A stretch of 64,000 nt of DNA, from positions 57,238,753-57,302,752 of the forward strand of contig NC_090290.1 of the NCBI RefSeq assembly GCF_037392515.1. Reading direction: 5' to 3'. Both the position numbers and the translations under genes were made by a program. A model generated the notes under the pieces. The model ran no database searches. It worked only from the letters and a program-made list of their open reading frames with translations, and was not told where the DNA came from. The number at the start of each line of letters is the position of its first letter. Positions within the stretch are counted from its first letter, which is position 1. This document shows, piece by piece, positions 1-15,297 of the stretch. The stretch comes from Haliotis asinina. Its lineage: Eukaryota > Mollusca > Gastropoda > Lepetellida > Haliotidae.

Positions 1-3000
1 TTAGAACATTGATCGACATGAAAGACCACCAATATACCTTAAGTGTGTTAGAATATTGATCGACATGAAAGATCACCAGTATACGTTAAGTGTGTTAGAC
101 TATTGATCGACATGAAAGATCGCTAATATACCTTAAGTGTGTTAGGAAATTGATCGACATGAAAGATCACCAATATACCTTAAGTGTGTTAGAATATTGA
201 TCAACATGAAAGATCACTAGTATACCTTAAGTGTGTTTGAATATTGATCGAGATGAAAGATCACTAATATACTTTAAGTGTGTTAGAATATTGATCAAAA
301 TGAAAGATCACCAGTATCCCTTAAGTGTGTTGGACTATTGATCGACATGAAAGATCACTAATATACCTTAAGTGTGCTAGACTATTCATCGGCATGAAAG
401 ATCACTAATATACCTCAAGTGTGTTAGAATGTTGATCGACATGAAAGATCACCAATATACCTTAAGTGTGTTAGAATATTGATCGACATGAAAGATCACC
501 AATATACCTTAAGTGTGTTAGAATATTGATCAACATGAAAGATCACTAATATACCTTAAGCGTGTTAGAATATTGATCGACATGAAAGAACACCAATATA
601 CCTTCAGCGTGTTAGAATATTGATCGACATGAAAGATCACCAGTGTACCTTGAACGTGTTAGAATATTGATCGACATGAAAGATCACCAGTATACCTTAA
701 GTGTTTTAGAATATTGATCGACATGAAAGATCACAAATATACCTTAAGTGTGTTAGAATATTGATCGACATGAAGGGTCACTAATGTACCTTAAATGTGT
801 TAGAATATTGATCGACATGAAAGATCACCAATATACCTTAAGTGTGTTAGAAAATTGATCGACATGAAAGATCACCAGTATACGTGAAGTGTGTTAGACT
901 ATTGATCGACATGAAAGATCGCTAATATAACTTAAGTGTGTTAGAATATTGATCGACATGAAAGATCACCAGTATACCTTAAGTGTGTTAGACTATTGAT
1001 CAACATGAAAGATCACTATTATACCTTAAGTGTGTTGGAATATTAATCGACATGAAAGATCACTAATACACCTTAAGTGTGTTAGAATATTGATCGACAT
1101 GAAAGATATCCAGTATACCTTAAGTGTGTTAGAATATTGATCGACATGAAAGATCGCTAATATACCTTGAATGTGTTAGAATATTGATCGACATGAAAGA
1201 TCACCAATATACCTTAAGTGTGCTAGAAAATTGATCGACATGAAAGATCACCAAAATACCTTAAGTGTGTTAGAATATTGATCGACACAGAAGATCACTA
1301 ATGTACCTTTAGCGTGTTAGTACATTGATCGACATGAAAGATCAGAAGTATTCCTTAAATGTGTTAGAATATTGATCGATGTGAAAGATCACTATTATAC
1401 CTTAAGTGTGTTAGAATATTGATCGACATGAAAGATCACCAATATACCTTAAGTGTGTTAGAATATTGATCGACATGAAAGATCACTAATATACCATAAG
1501 TGTGTTAGAAGATTGATCGACTTGGAAGATCACCAATATACCTTAAGTGTGTTAGAATATTGATCGACATGGAAGATCACAAATGTACCTTCAGCGTGTT
1601 AGAATGTTGATCAAAATGGAAGATCACCAATATACCTTACGCGTGTTTGAATATTGATCGAGATGAAAGATCACCAGTATACCTTAAGTATGTTAGAATA
1701 TTGATCGACATGAAAGATCACCAGTATACCTTAAGTGTGTTAGACTATTGATCAACATGGAAGATCACTAATATACCTTTAGTGTGTTGGAATATTGATC
1801 GACATGAAAGATCACTAACATACCTTAAGTGTGTTAGACTATTCATCGGCATAAAAGATCACTAATATACCTTAAGTGTGTTAGAATGTTGATCGACATG
1901 AAAGACCACTAGAATACCTTAAGTGTGTTAGAATATTGATCGACATGAAAGATCACCAGTATTCCTTACATGTGTTAGAATATTGAACGACATGAAAGAT
2001 CACCAGTATACCTTAAGTGTGTTAGAATATTGATCGACATGAAAGATCACCAATATACCTTAAGTGTGTTAGAATATTGATCGACATGAAAGATCATTAA
2101 TATACCTTAAGTGTGCTAGAATATTGATCGACATGAAAGATCACCAATATACCTTAAGTGTGTTAGAATATTGATCAACATGAAAGATCACTAATATACC
2201 TTAAGTGTGTTTGAACATTGATCGAGATGAAAGATCACTAATATACTTTAAGTGTGTTAGAATATTGATCGACATGAAAGATCACCAGTATACCTTAAGT
2301 GTGTTAGAACATTGATCGACATGAAAGATCACCAGTATACGTTAAGTGTGTTGGACTATTGATCGAGATGAAAGATCACTAATATACCTTAAGTGTGCTA
2401 GACTATTCATCGGCATGAAAGATCACTAATATACCTCAAGTGTGTTAGAATATTGATCGACATGAAAGATCACCAATATACCTTAAGTGTGTTAGAATAT
2501 TGATCGACATGAAAGATCACCAGTATACCTTGAGTGTGTTAGAATATTGATCGACATGAAAGATCACTAATATACCTTAAGCGTGTTAGATTATTGATCG
2601 ACATGAAAGATCACCAATATACCTTCAGCGTGTTAGAATATTGATCGACATGAAAGATCACCAGTATACCTTAAACGTGTTAGAATATTGATCGACATGA
2701 AAGATCACCAATATACCTTAAGTGTTTTAGAATATTGATCGACATGAAAGATAACAAATATACCTTAAGTGTGTTAGAATATTGATCGACATGAAAGGTC
2801 ACTAATGTACCTTAAATGTGCTAGAATATTGATCGACATGAAAGATCACCAATATACCTTAAGTGTGTTAGAATATTGATCGACATGAAAGATCACAAGT
2901 ATACGTGAAGTGTGTTAGACTATTGATCGACATGAAAGATCGCTAATATAACTTAAGTGTGTTAGAATATTGATCGACATGAAAGATCACCAGTGTACCT

Positions 3001-6000
3001 TAAGTGTGTTAGAATATTGATCGACATGGAAGATCACAAATATACCTTAAGTGTGTTAGAATATTGATCGACATGGAAGATCACAAATATACCTTCCGCG
3101 TGTTAGAATGTTGATCAACATGGAAGATCACCAATATACCTTACGCGTGTTTGAATATTGATCGAGATGAAAGATCACCAGTATACCTTAAGTATGTTAG
3201 AATATTGATCGACATGAAAGATCACCAGTATACCTTAAGTGTGTTAGACTATTGATCAACATGGAAGATCACTAATATACCTTTAGTGTGTTGGAATATT
3301 GATCGACATGAAAGATCACCAATATACCTTAAGTGTGTTAGACTATTCATCGGCATAAAAGATCACTAATATACCTTAAGTGTGTTAGAATATTGATCGA
3401 CATGAAAGACCACAAGTATACCTTAAGTGTGTTAGAATATTGATCGACATGAGAGATCACCAGTATTCCTTAAATGTGTTAGAATATTGATCGACATGAA
3501 AGATCACCAGTATACGTTAAGTGTGTTGGACTATTGATCGAGATGAAAGATCACTAATATACCTTAAGTGTGCTAGACTATTCATCGGCATGAAAGATCA
3601 CTAATATACCTCAAGTGTGTTAGAATATTGATCGACATGAAAGATCACCAATATACCTTAAGTGTGTTAGAATATTGATCGACATGAAAGATCACCAGTA
3701 TACCTTAAGTGTGTTAGAATATTGATCGACATGAAAGATCACTAATATACCTTAAGCGTGTTAGAATATTGATCGACATGAAAGAGCACCAATATACCTT
3801 CAGCGTGTTAGAATATTGATCGACATGAAAGATCACCAGTATACCTTAAACGTGTTAGAATATTGATCGACATGAAAGATCACCAATATACCTTAAGTGT
3901 GTTAGAATATTGATCGAGATGGAAGATCACCAATATACCATAAGTGTGCTAGAAGATTGATCGACATGGAAGATCACCAATATACCTTAAGTGTGTTAGA
4001 ATATTGATCGACATGAAAGATCACCAGTACACGTTGAGTGTGTTAGGCTATTCACGAACATGAAAGATCACAAATATATCTTAAGTCTGTTAGACTATTG
4101 ATCGACATGAAAGATCGCTAATATAACTTAAGTGTGTTAGAATATTGATCGACATGAAAGATCACCAGTATACCTTAAGTGTGTTAGAATATTGATCGAC
4201 ATGGAAGATCACCAGTATACCTTAAGTGTGTTGGAATATTGATCGACATGGAAGATCACAAATATACCTTCAGCGTGTTAGAATGTTGATCAACATGGAA
4301 GATCACCAATATACCTTACGCGTGTTTGAATATTGATCGAGATGAAAGATCACCAGTATACCTTAAGTATGTTAGAATATTGATCGACATGAAAGATCAC
4401 CAGTATACCTTAAGTGTGTTAGACTATTGATCAACATGGAAGATCACTAATATACCTTTAGTGTGTTGGAATATTGATCGACATGAAAGATCACCAATAT
4501 ACCTTAAGTGTGTTAGACAATTCATCGGCATAAAAGATCACTAATATACCTTAAGTGTGTTAGAATGTTGATCGACATGAAAGACCACAAGTATACCTTA
4601 AGTGTGTTAGAATATTGATCGACATGAGAGATCACCAGTATTCCTTAAATGTGTTAGAATATTGATCGACATGAATGATCACCAAAATACCTTAAGTGTG
4701 TTAGAATATTGATCGACATGAAAGATCACCAATATACCTTAAGTGTGTTAGAATATTGATCGACATGAAAGATCATTAATATACCTTAAGTGTGTTAGAA
4801 TATTGATCGACATGAAAGATCACCAATATACCTTAAGTGTGTTAGAATATTGATCAACATGAAAGATCACTAATATACATTAAGTGTGTTTGAATATTGA
4901 TCGAGATGAAAGATCACTAATATACTTCAAGTGTGTTAGAATATTGATCGACATGAAAGATCACCAGTATACCTTAAGTGTGTTAGAATATTGATCGACA
5001 TGAAAGATCACCAGTATACGTCAAGTGTGTTGGACTATTGATCGACATGAAAGATCACTAATATACCTTAAGTGTGCTAGACTATTCATCGGCATGAAAG
5101 ATCACTAATATACCTCAAGTGTGTTAGAATATTGATCGACATGAAAGATCACCAATATACCTTAAGTGTGTTAGAATATTGATCGACATGAAAGATCACC
5201 AGTATACCTTAAGTGTGTTAGAATATTGATCAACATGAAAGATCACTAATATACCTTAAGCGTGTTAGAATATTGATCGACATGAAGGGTCACTAATGTA
5301 CCTTAAATGTGTTAGAATATTGATCGACATGAAAGATCACCAATATACCTTAAGTGTGTTAGAATATTGATCGAGATGGAAGATCACCAATATACCATAA
5401 GTGTGCTAGAAGATTGATCGACATGGAAGATCACCAATATACCTTAAGTGTGTTAGATTATTGATCGACATGAAAGATCACCAGTACACGTTAAGTGTGT
5501 TAGGCTATTCACCAACATGAAAGATCACAAATATATCTTAAGTCTGTTAGACTATTGATCGACATGAAAGATCACTAATATACCTTAAATGTGTTAGAAT
5601 ATTGATCGACATGAAAGATCACTAATATACCTTAAGTGTGTTAGAATATTGATCGACATGAAAGACCACCAATATACCTTAAGTGTGTTAGAATATTGAT
5701 CGACATGAAAGATCACCAGTATTCCTTAAATGTGTTAGAATATTGATCGACATGAAAGATCACCAATATACCTTAAGTGTGTTAGAATATTGATCGACAT
5801 GAAAGATCACTAATATACCTTAAGTGTGTTAGAATATTGATCGACATGAAAGATCACCAAAATACCTTAAGTGTGTTAGAAAATTGATCGACACAGAAGA
5901 TCACCAATATACCTTAAGCGTGTTAGTATATTGATCGACATGAAAGATCACAAGTATTCCTTAAATGTGTTAGAATATTGATCGAGATAAAAGATCACTA

Positions 6001-9000
6001 ATATACCTTAAGTGTGTTAGAATATTGATCGACATGAAAGATCACCAATATACCTTAAGTGTGTTAGAATATTGATCAACATGAAAGATCACTAATATAC
6101 CTTAAGTGTGTTTGAATATTGATCGAGATGAAAGATCACTAATATACTTTAAGTGTGTTAGAATATTGATCGACATGAAAGATCACCAGTATACCTTAAG
6201 TGTGTTGGACTATTGATCGACATGAAAGATCACTAATATACCTTAAGTGTGCTAGACTATTCATCGGCATGAAAGATCACTAATATACCTCAAGTGTGTT
6301 AGAATATTGATCGACATGAAAGATCACCAATATACCTTAAGTGTGTTAGAATATTGATCGACATGAAAGATCACCAGTATACCTCAAGTGTGTTAGAATA
6401 TTGATCGACATGAAAGATCACTAATATACCTTAAGCGTGTTAGAATATTGATCGACATGAAAGATCACCAATATACCTTCAGCGTGTTAGAATATTGATC
6501 GACATGAAAGATCACCAGTGCACCTTGAACGTGTTAGAATATTGATCGACATGAAAGATCACCAATATACCTTAAGTGTTTTAGAATATTGATCGACATG
6601 AAAGATCACAAATATACCTTAAGTGTGTTAGAATATTGATCGACATGAAAGGTCACTAATGTACCTTAAATGTGTTAGAATATTGATCGACATGAAAGAT
6701 CACCAATATACCTTAAGTGTGTTAGAAAATTGATCGACATGAAAGATCACAAGTATACGTGAAGTGTGTTAGACTATTGATCGACATGAAAGATCGCTAA
6801 TATAACTTAAGTGTGTTAGAATATTGATCGACATGAAAGATCACCAGTATACCTTAAGTGTGTTAGAATATTGATCGACATGAAAGATCGCCAATATACC
6901 TTAAATGTGTTAGAATATTGATCGACATGAAAGATCACCAATATACCTTAAGTGTGCTAGAATATTGATCGACATGAAAGATCACCAAAATACCTTAAGT
7001 GTGTTAGAATATTGATCGACACAGAAGATCACCAATATATCTTAAGCGTGTTAATACATTGATCGACATAAAAGATCACAAGTATTCCTTAAATGTGTTA
7101 GAATATTGATCGAGATGAAAGATCACTATTATACCTTAAGTGTGTTAGAATATTGATCGACATGAAAGATCACCAATATACCTTAAGTGTGTTAGACAAT
7201 TGATCAACATGGAAGATCACTAATATACCTTTAGTGTGTTGGAATATTGATCGACATGAAAGATCACTAATATACCTTAAGTGTGTTAGAATGTTGATCC
7301 ACATGAAAGACCACCAATATACCTTAAGTGTGTTAGAATATTGATCGACATGAAAGATCACCAGTATTCCTTAAATGTGTTAGAATATTGATCGACATGA
7401 AAGATCACCAAAATACCTTAAGTGTGTTAGAATATTGATCGACATGGAAGATCACCAATATACCTTCAGCGTGTTAGAATATTGATCGACATGAAAGATC
7501 ACCAGTATTCCTTAAATGTATTAGAATATTGATCGACATGAAAGATCACCAATATACCTTAATTGTGTTAGAATATTGATCGACATGAAAGATCGCTAAT
7601 ATACCTTAAGTGTGTTAGAATATTGATCGACATGGAAGATCACAAGTATTCCTTAAATGTGTTAGAATATTGATCGACATGAAAGATCACTAAAATACCT
7701 TAAGTGTGTTAGAATATTGATCGACATGAAAGATCACCAATATACCTTAAGTGTGTTAGAATATTGATCGACATGAAAGATCATTAATATACCTTAAGTG
7801 TGTTAGAATGTTGATCGACATGAAAGACCACCAATATACCTTAAGTGTGTTAGAATATTGATCGACATGAAAGATCACCAGTATTAATTAAATGTGTTAG
7901 AATATTGATCGACATGAAAGATCACCAAAATACCTTAAGTGTGCTAGAATATTGATCGACATGGAAGATCACCAATATACCTTAAGCGTGTTAGAATATT
8001 GATCGACATGAAAGATCACCAGTATTCCTTAAATGTGTTAGAATATTGATCGACATGAAAGATCACCAATGTACCTTAAGTGTGTTAGAATATTGATCGA
8101 CATGAAAGATCACTAATATACCTTAAGTGTGTTAGACTATTGATCGACATGAAAGATCGCTAAAATACCTTAAGTGTGTTAGAATATTGATCGACATGGA
8201 AGATCACAAGTATTCCTTAAATGTGTTAGAATCTTGATCGAGATGAAAGATCACTAAAATACCTTAAGTGTGTTAGAATATTGATCGACATGAAAGATCA
8301 CCAATATACCTTAAGTGTGCTAGAATATTGATCGACATGAAAGATCACCAAAATACCTTGAGTGTGCTAGAATATTGATCAACATGGAAGATCACCAATA
8401 TACCTTAAGCGTGTTTGAATATTGATCGACATGAAAGATCACCAGTATACCTTCAGTGTGTTAGAATATTGATCGACATGAAAGATCACCAGTATACCTT
8501 AAGTGTGTTAGACTATTGATCAACATGAAAGATCACCAATATACCTTAAGTGTGTTAGAATATTGATCGACATGAAAGATCACCAGTATACGTGAAGTGT
8601 GTTAGACTATTGATCGACATGTAAGATCGCTAATATAACTTAAGTGTGTTAGAATATTGATCGACATGAAAGATCACCAGTATACCTTGAGTGTGTTAGA
8701 CTATTGATCAACATGAAAGATCACTATTATACCTTAAGTGTGTTGGAATATTAATCGACATGAAAGATCACTAATACACCTTAAGTGTGTTAGAATATTG
8801 ATCGACATGAAAGATAACCAGTATACCTTAAGTGTGTTAGTACATTGATCGACATGAAAGATCACAAGTATTCCTTAAATGTGCTAGAATATTGATCGAG
8901 ATGAAAGATCACTATTATACCTTAAGTGTGTTAGAATATTGATCGACATGAAAGATCACCAATATACCTTAAGTGTGTTAGAATATTGATCGACATGAAA

Positions 9001-11468
9001 GATCACCAATATACCTTAAGTGTGTTAGAATATTGATCGACATGGAAGATCACCAATATACCTTAAGTGTGTTAGAATGTTGATCGACATGGAAGATCAC
9101 AAATACACCTTCAGCGTGTTAGAATATTGATCAACATGGAAGATCACCAATATACCTTACGCGTGTTTGAATATTGATCGAGATGAAAGATCACCAGTAT
9201 ACCTTAAGTATGTTAGAATATTGATCGACATGAAAGATCACCAGTATACCTTAAGTGTGTTAGACTATTGATCAACATGGAAGATCACTAATATACCTTT
9301 AGTGTGTTGGAATATTGATCGACATGAAAGATCACTAGTATACCTTAAGTGTGTTAGACTATTCGTCGGCATGAAAGATCGCTAATATACCTTAAGTGTG
9401 TTAGAATATTGATCGACATGGAAGATCACAAGTATTCCTTAAATGTGTTAGAATATTGATCGACATGAAAGATCACTAAAATACCTTAAGTGTGTTAGAA
9501 TATTGATCGACATGAAAGATCACCAATATACCTTAAGTGTGTTAGAATATTGATCGACATGAAAGATCATTAATATACCTTAAGTGTGTTAGAATGTTGA
9601 TCGACATGAAAGACCACCAATATACCTTAAGTGTGTTAGAATATTGATCGACATGAAAGATCACCAGTATTAATTAAATGTGTTAGAATATTGATCGACA
9701 TGAAAGATCACCAAAATACCTTAAGTGTGCTAGAATATTGATCGACATGGAAGATCACCAATATACCTTAAGCGTGTTTGAATATTGATCGACATGAAAG
9801 ATCACCAGTATACCTTCAGTGTGTTAGAATATTGATCGACATGAAAGATCACCAGTATACCTTAAGTGTGTTAGACTATTGATCAACATGAAAGATCACC
9901 AATATACCTTAAGTGTGTTAGAATATTGATCGACATGAAAGATCACCAGTATACGTGAAGTGTGTTAGACTATTGATCGACATGTAAGATCGCTAATATA
10001 ACTTAAGTGTGTTAGAATATTGATCGACATGAAAGATCACCAGTATACCTTGAGTGTGTTAGACTATTGATGAACATGAAAGATCACTATTATACCTTAA
10101 GTGTGTTGGAATATTAATCGACATGAAAGATCACTAATACACCTTAAGTGTGTTAGAATATTGATCGACATGAAAGATAACCAGTATACCTTAAGTGTGT
10201 TAGTACATTGATCGACATGAAAGATCACAAGTATTCCTTAAATGTGTTAGAATATTGATCGAGATGAAAGATCACTATTATACCTTAAGTGTGCTAGAAT
10301 ATTGATCGACATGAAAGATCACCAATATACCTTAAGTGTGTTAGAACATTGATCGACATGAAAGATCACCAATATACCTTAAGTGTGTTAGAATATTGAT
10401 CGACATGGAAGATCACCAATATACCTTAAGTGTGTTAGAATGTTGATCGACATGGAAGATCACAAATACACCTTCAGCGTGTTAGAATATTGATCAACAT
10501 GGAAGATCACCAATATACCTTACGCGTGTTTGAATATTGATCGAGATGAAAGATCACCAGTATACCTTAAGTATGTTAGAATATTGATCGACATGAAAGA
10601 TCACCAGTATACCTTAAGTGTGTTAGACTATTGATCAACATGGAAGATCACTAATATACCTTTAGTGTGTTGGAATATTGATCGACATGAAAGATCACTA
10701 GTATACCTTAAGTGTGTTAGACTATTCGTCGGCATAAAAGATCACTAATATACCTTAAGTGTGTTAGAATGTTGATCGACATGAAAGACCATCAGTATAC
10801 CTTAAGTGTGTTAGAATATTGATCGACATGAAAGATCACCAGTATTCCTTGAATGTGTTAGAATATTGATCGACATGAAAGATCACCAAAATACCTTAAG
10901 TGTGTTAGAATATTGATCGACATGAAAGATCACCAATATACCTTAAGTGTGTTAGAATATTGATCGACATGAAAGATCATTAATATACCTTAAGTGTGTT
11001 AGAATATTGATCGACATGGAAGATCACCAATATACCTTAAGTGTGTTAGAATATTGATCGACATGAAAGATCACTAATATACCTTAAATGTGTTAGAATA
11101 TTGATCGACATGAAAGATCACCAATATACCTTAAGTGTGTTAGAATATTGATCGACATGAAAGACCACCAGTATACCTTAAGTGTGTTAGACTATTGATC
11201 GACATGGAAGATCACTAATATACCTTAAGTGTGTTAGAATGTTGATCCACATGAAAGACCACCAATATACCTTAAGTGTGTTAGAATATTGATCGACATG
11301 AAAGATCACCAGTATTCCTTAAATGTGTTAGAATATTGATCGACATGAAAGATCACCAGTATACCTTAAACGTGTTAGAATATTGATCGACATGAAAAAT
11401 CACCAATATACCTTAAGTGTGTTAGAATATTGATCGACATGAAAGATCACTATTATACCTTAAGTGTG

Positions 11469-12138
<670 letters not shown>

Positions 12139-13640
12139 ACGAGGTTCTGGGACGTCGGATTGTAGTACATCCAACCCCATATGCCTCTTGTTTAGTGGTT
12201 TATCTTTGTCTAAAACTAGAATTTCATTTGATCCTTACTTTTCGACATCTAAATTACTGTTTTTGGTTTATTTTGGCATGGTAGAAAATAGGACAATTTA
12301 ATTCTTCTGAAAAAGATGCATTTCACCTAAATATGAATGCATTTGAGAATCTTCGGAATATCGGAAATATTTGTTTGTGTGTTTGAATTCCATACCCCCT
12401 TAATTATTTAGTGTGGGTAGTTTCTCTCTGTGAAAGACCTGTGGGATTCACTATTGCAGTGTGGCCATCGTATCGTATCAGTCAGGGACAGCTGTGACGC
12501 TGTTAAGTACTGGTGTGGAGTTGCACCAAATTATTTTTCCACACGAAACAAGTATTATGTTACATTAATGAAAGATTATGTCACCGGTGGTGCAAAACGG
12601 TATAAATCTGTCTGTTTGTTGTTATTGGTGATTATCCACATGATGTCTCATAGCTCACAGACTGCCTACACTTGTACACAACAGGCACAACCAGAGTTAA
12701 CATAACGCTTTTAGTTTCTACGGAATCATCTATTTCTGTGGAGTGGTTGTTGTGTAGGTTCAACACCTATACAACATCTGGTCCAACGATCACTTGATGT
12801 ATCTAGTTTGTGTAATCTCATAGACAGTGAATTGTCGTGATCTGTCTTTTCCGCACTTGGTAGAAAGTGGGTTTAGTTTCACGTTACGTTTAGCATTATT
12901 CCAGCAATATTACGTCAGGGGACACATGAAATGGGCTTCAGTGCTTTCAGTAGTCAACGCGGGTGACAATACACTTGCTACCATCTATAAACTATATACC
13001 ACTAGCAGCCCAGCCTGGGATTATCCAGTTATTTAACACTGGTTCATTCTCCATCACCTTGTGCATTGCGTAGACAGTGCCGTTGCACCAACCATCCTGT
13101 TCACGTCCTACCTGGTTATAATGCCTCCCTGGATATAATGCCATATTTCCTCCAGGACAAACGGTGGCAGCATATCTTTCTTCCTTCTGAACTCAACTAA
13201 AGACACATTTGTTCAGACACTACCTTTACAATTTTCTTTGAGTGCGAAGTGCAGATTTATGTTGCGAATTTATTATGAATAAATAATTTATTATCGTTGT
13301 TACCGTAGTTTGTAATGATCGTAGCTCGTAACACACATTTGACACAAGTGCCCGGAACAAGAAAATATCTGTCAGTTCCTTGTTTGTTGAAACAAACGTG
13401 GTGAACACAGATATACTTACATATCAATCTTCAAATGTATACGTCAATTTAGTTTGAAAAAGCTGAATACAAACGTTATTTGAAATGTATCGAGTAAACA
13501 AAATGTGAAATGCTGGACAATCTCATTGGGAAACATTTGAATACGAAGAACGCATTCTCGCCTCGTGGAAATGTTTATTTCTGTGTATGAATCTGAATGT
13601 GGATTTCTGATTTGGTTGTCAAAATCACAACAACGTACTC
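12139..13640. other. No recognisable gene; one SINE-like fragment
   Basis: Short open frames only, none with recognisable protein features. Around 12868-12945 the stretch 'gtttagtttcacgttacgtttagcattattccagcaatatta' resembles a second abalone-type SINE family (core 'agcaatattccagcaatat...ggggacac...aaatgggcttca'). The rest shows no clear repeat or coding signal. Confidence 0.5.
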
Positions 13641-13770
13641 TGACCAAGGTGTATAACTTGCGCTTAAGGTATATCGGTGATCTTTCATGTCGATCAATAT
13701 TCTAACAGATCGAGTCTTTGGTGTTTACATTTCACAGCTTTTGAGGGACAATCGAACATGCCCTTTAACC
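13640..13770 (-). repeat. Diverged copy of the dispersed element with a single 47-bp monomer
   Basis: On the minus strand there is a left flank 'gtgaaatgtaaacaccaaag', one 47-bp monomer (about 13661-13707), then 'gcaagttatacacc', matching in order the left flank, monomer and right flank of the copy at 53.75-53.9 kb. Weaker similarity continues on both sides ('gattttgacaac', 'gggcatgttcgattgtccctc'). This is a low-copy state (n = 1) of the same element whose monomer is expanded about 244-fold at the start of the window. Confidence 0.75.
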
Positions 13771-14984
13771 AAGACTTGTTAAGAAGCTTGTCGATGATCC
13801 TTACAACATCCGAGGTCCCAGTAAAACTTTCGAAACGTTTATGGTAGACATGTTTAAGGCATTTCTAAATCTGAGGGACAAAAATTATGTCTGATGATAT
13901 GTATTATGCATTTGACGCGTACCTTATATTTCAGAGTGAATTCAGCCTTCTAGAACGCCCGGCACTATCATCATCTGATGGTTATTCATAAACACATGCT
14001 CTGTCATCGTATCGCATCTTTACGATGACTGGGTATCTATCGAGCACTTACACATCACATCGTACAGCTGTAACACTGCTGGAGCAAATGTCTACCTATG
14101 ACAGAGACAGAACTGTACAACTTACTCTGACTTTAGCAGGGCTTTCTTATGGAAGAGGAACGTGTTTAATAGTTTCTATAGTTCTTTTAAGTTGTGTTCT
14201 CCGAGGGTCTTTAGTATGGTGATCTACCTTCACCTGTTGGCAGCCTACAGTAAATTTTCACATTGGATTGTTCTATTTAATAATATCGTTTCATAATATC
14301 ATGCTAGTTTTACTTTAATACATATGATACACTAGTGTCTTTATTGTTCCTCGACAACAAACATAATTTCTTATGGTATTGATCTATAAATAATAATACA
14401 TTCTATTGTTCTCATCACGATATGATTCAAATATCGCTGATGTGACGATAAATAGTAACTCACGCACTCACTTAAAGGTGTGCTTGGTAACAAACCGACA
14501 TTTCATAGACCGTCAGCATTGAGTTGGTATGTTGTTAATTGCTGCGCAAAACTGATCAAAATGTATTTATCGAAAACTGGTTAGCTGGTCTACATTAAAC
14601 TAGAGTAAATTTCAATGTGTAGAATACTTTGAGGGGTTACATCGATTGTGTTATGTCTTGTTGACCAAGAGCAATTGAAGTACTGTCGGAAATAGAATAA
14701 AACCTGTTTTTCGGCTGTTACTCTGTTTCCCTCAAATTCACACAACTGCAAATAGGATATGTCAAAACATCTCACTTCGGCCTAACTGGGCCTTCAATGG
14801 GATGCGTAAGAGGTTATCCAGAAAAGAATGTTTACTCGTAAAATCGAGCAAAACTTAGAAAAAAATAAGAATAGCTGCTGAAAACATTAGATCAGACTAT
14901 AGATGCTAATTAGGTCGCTCAGCCAGGTATGACGATGGAAAGTCGACTCACATGGCATGAAATACATGCGCTGCCGCCATGCAC
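13771..14984. other. No recognisable gene
   Basis: AT-rich sequence with short unsupported open frames on both strands. No repeat family, RNA gene or coding homology is seen. Confidence 0.5.
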
Positions 14985-15297
14985 AAGGGGTCATCTCAAA
15001 GACATTTTGTGTTTTTTCATATGTGTTGAATATGCCTCATCTGTTGATTAACATCTTACGTGTCCTTCTTTCATGAACTTTATGTCAAGATATGTGGAAG
15101 AGATACCTGATACCCACAGAAAAGCCGAAGATCGACAGCACTGGATATTATTTGTAAATTGTTATCATACACTGTGTATTTCCCCATTTTAATTCCCCTA
15201 AAGGATTGTCATATCTTAGCTGATATCTCTATCCCCAGTGCGACCCCAACCATTTTTTGTGACACCAGTACAGGTTTTGCTTTTGAGATGACCCCTT
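14985..15297. mobile_element. Candidate MITE bounded by a 16-bp perfect inverted repeat
   Basis: The 16-base sequence 'aaggggtcatctcaaa' (14985-15000) reappears as its exact reverse complement at 15282-15297, enclosing 313 bases without coding potential. A perfect 16-base inverted repeat at this spacing is unlikely by chance and is typical of miniature inverted-repeat elements. No convincing target-site duplication is visible, so the true ends may lie slightly outside. A decayed element or a hairpin of other origin is possible. Confidence 0.4.

Noticed and set aside
7170..7361. 63-codon minus-strand frame inside the satellite
   Set aside because: A chance open run in a 47-bp repeat; the period is not a multiple of three and no unit-to-unit frame is kept.
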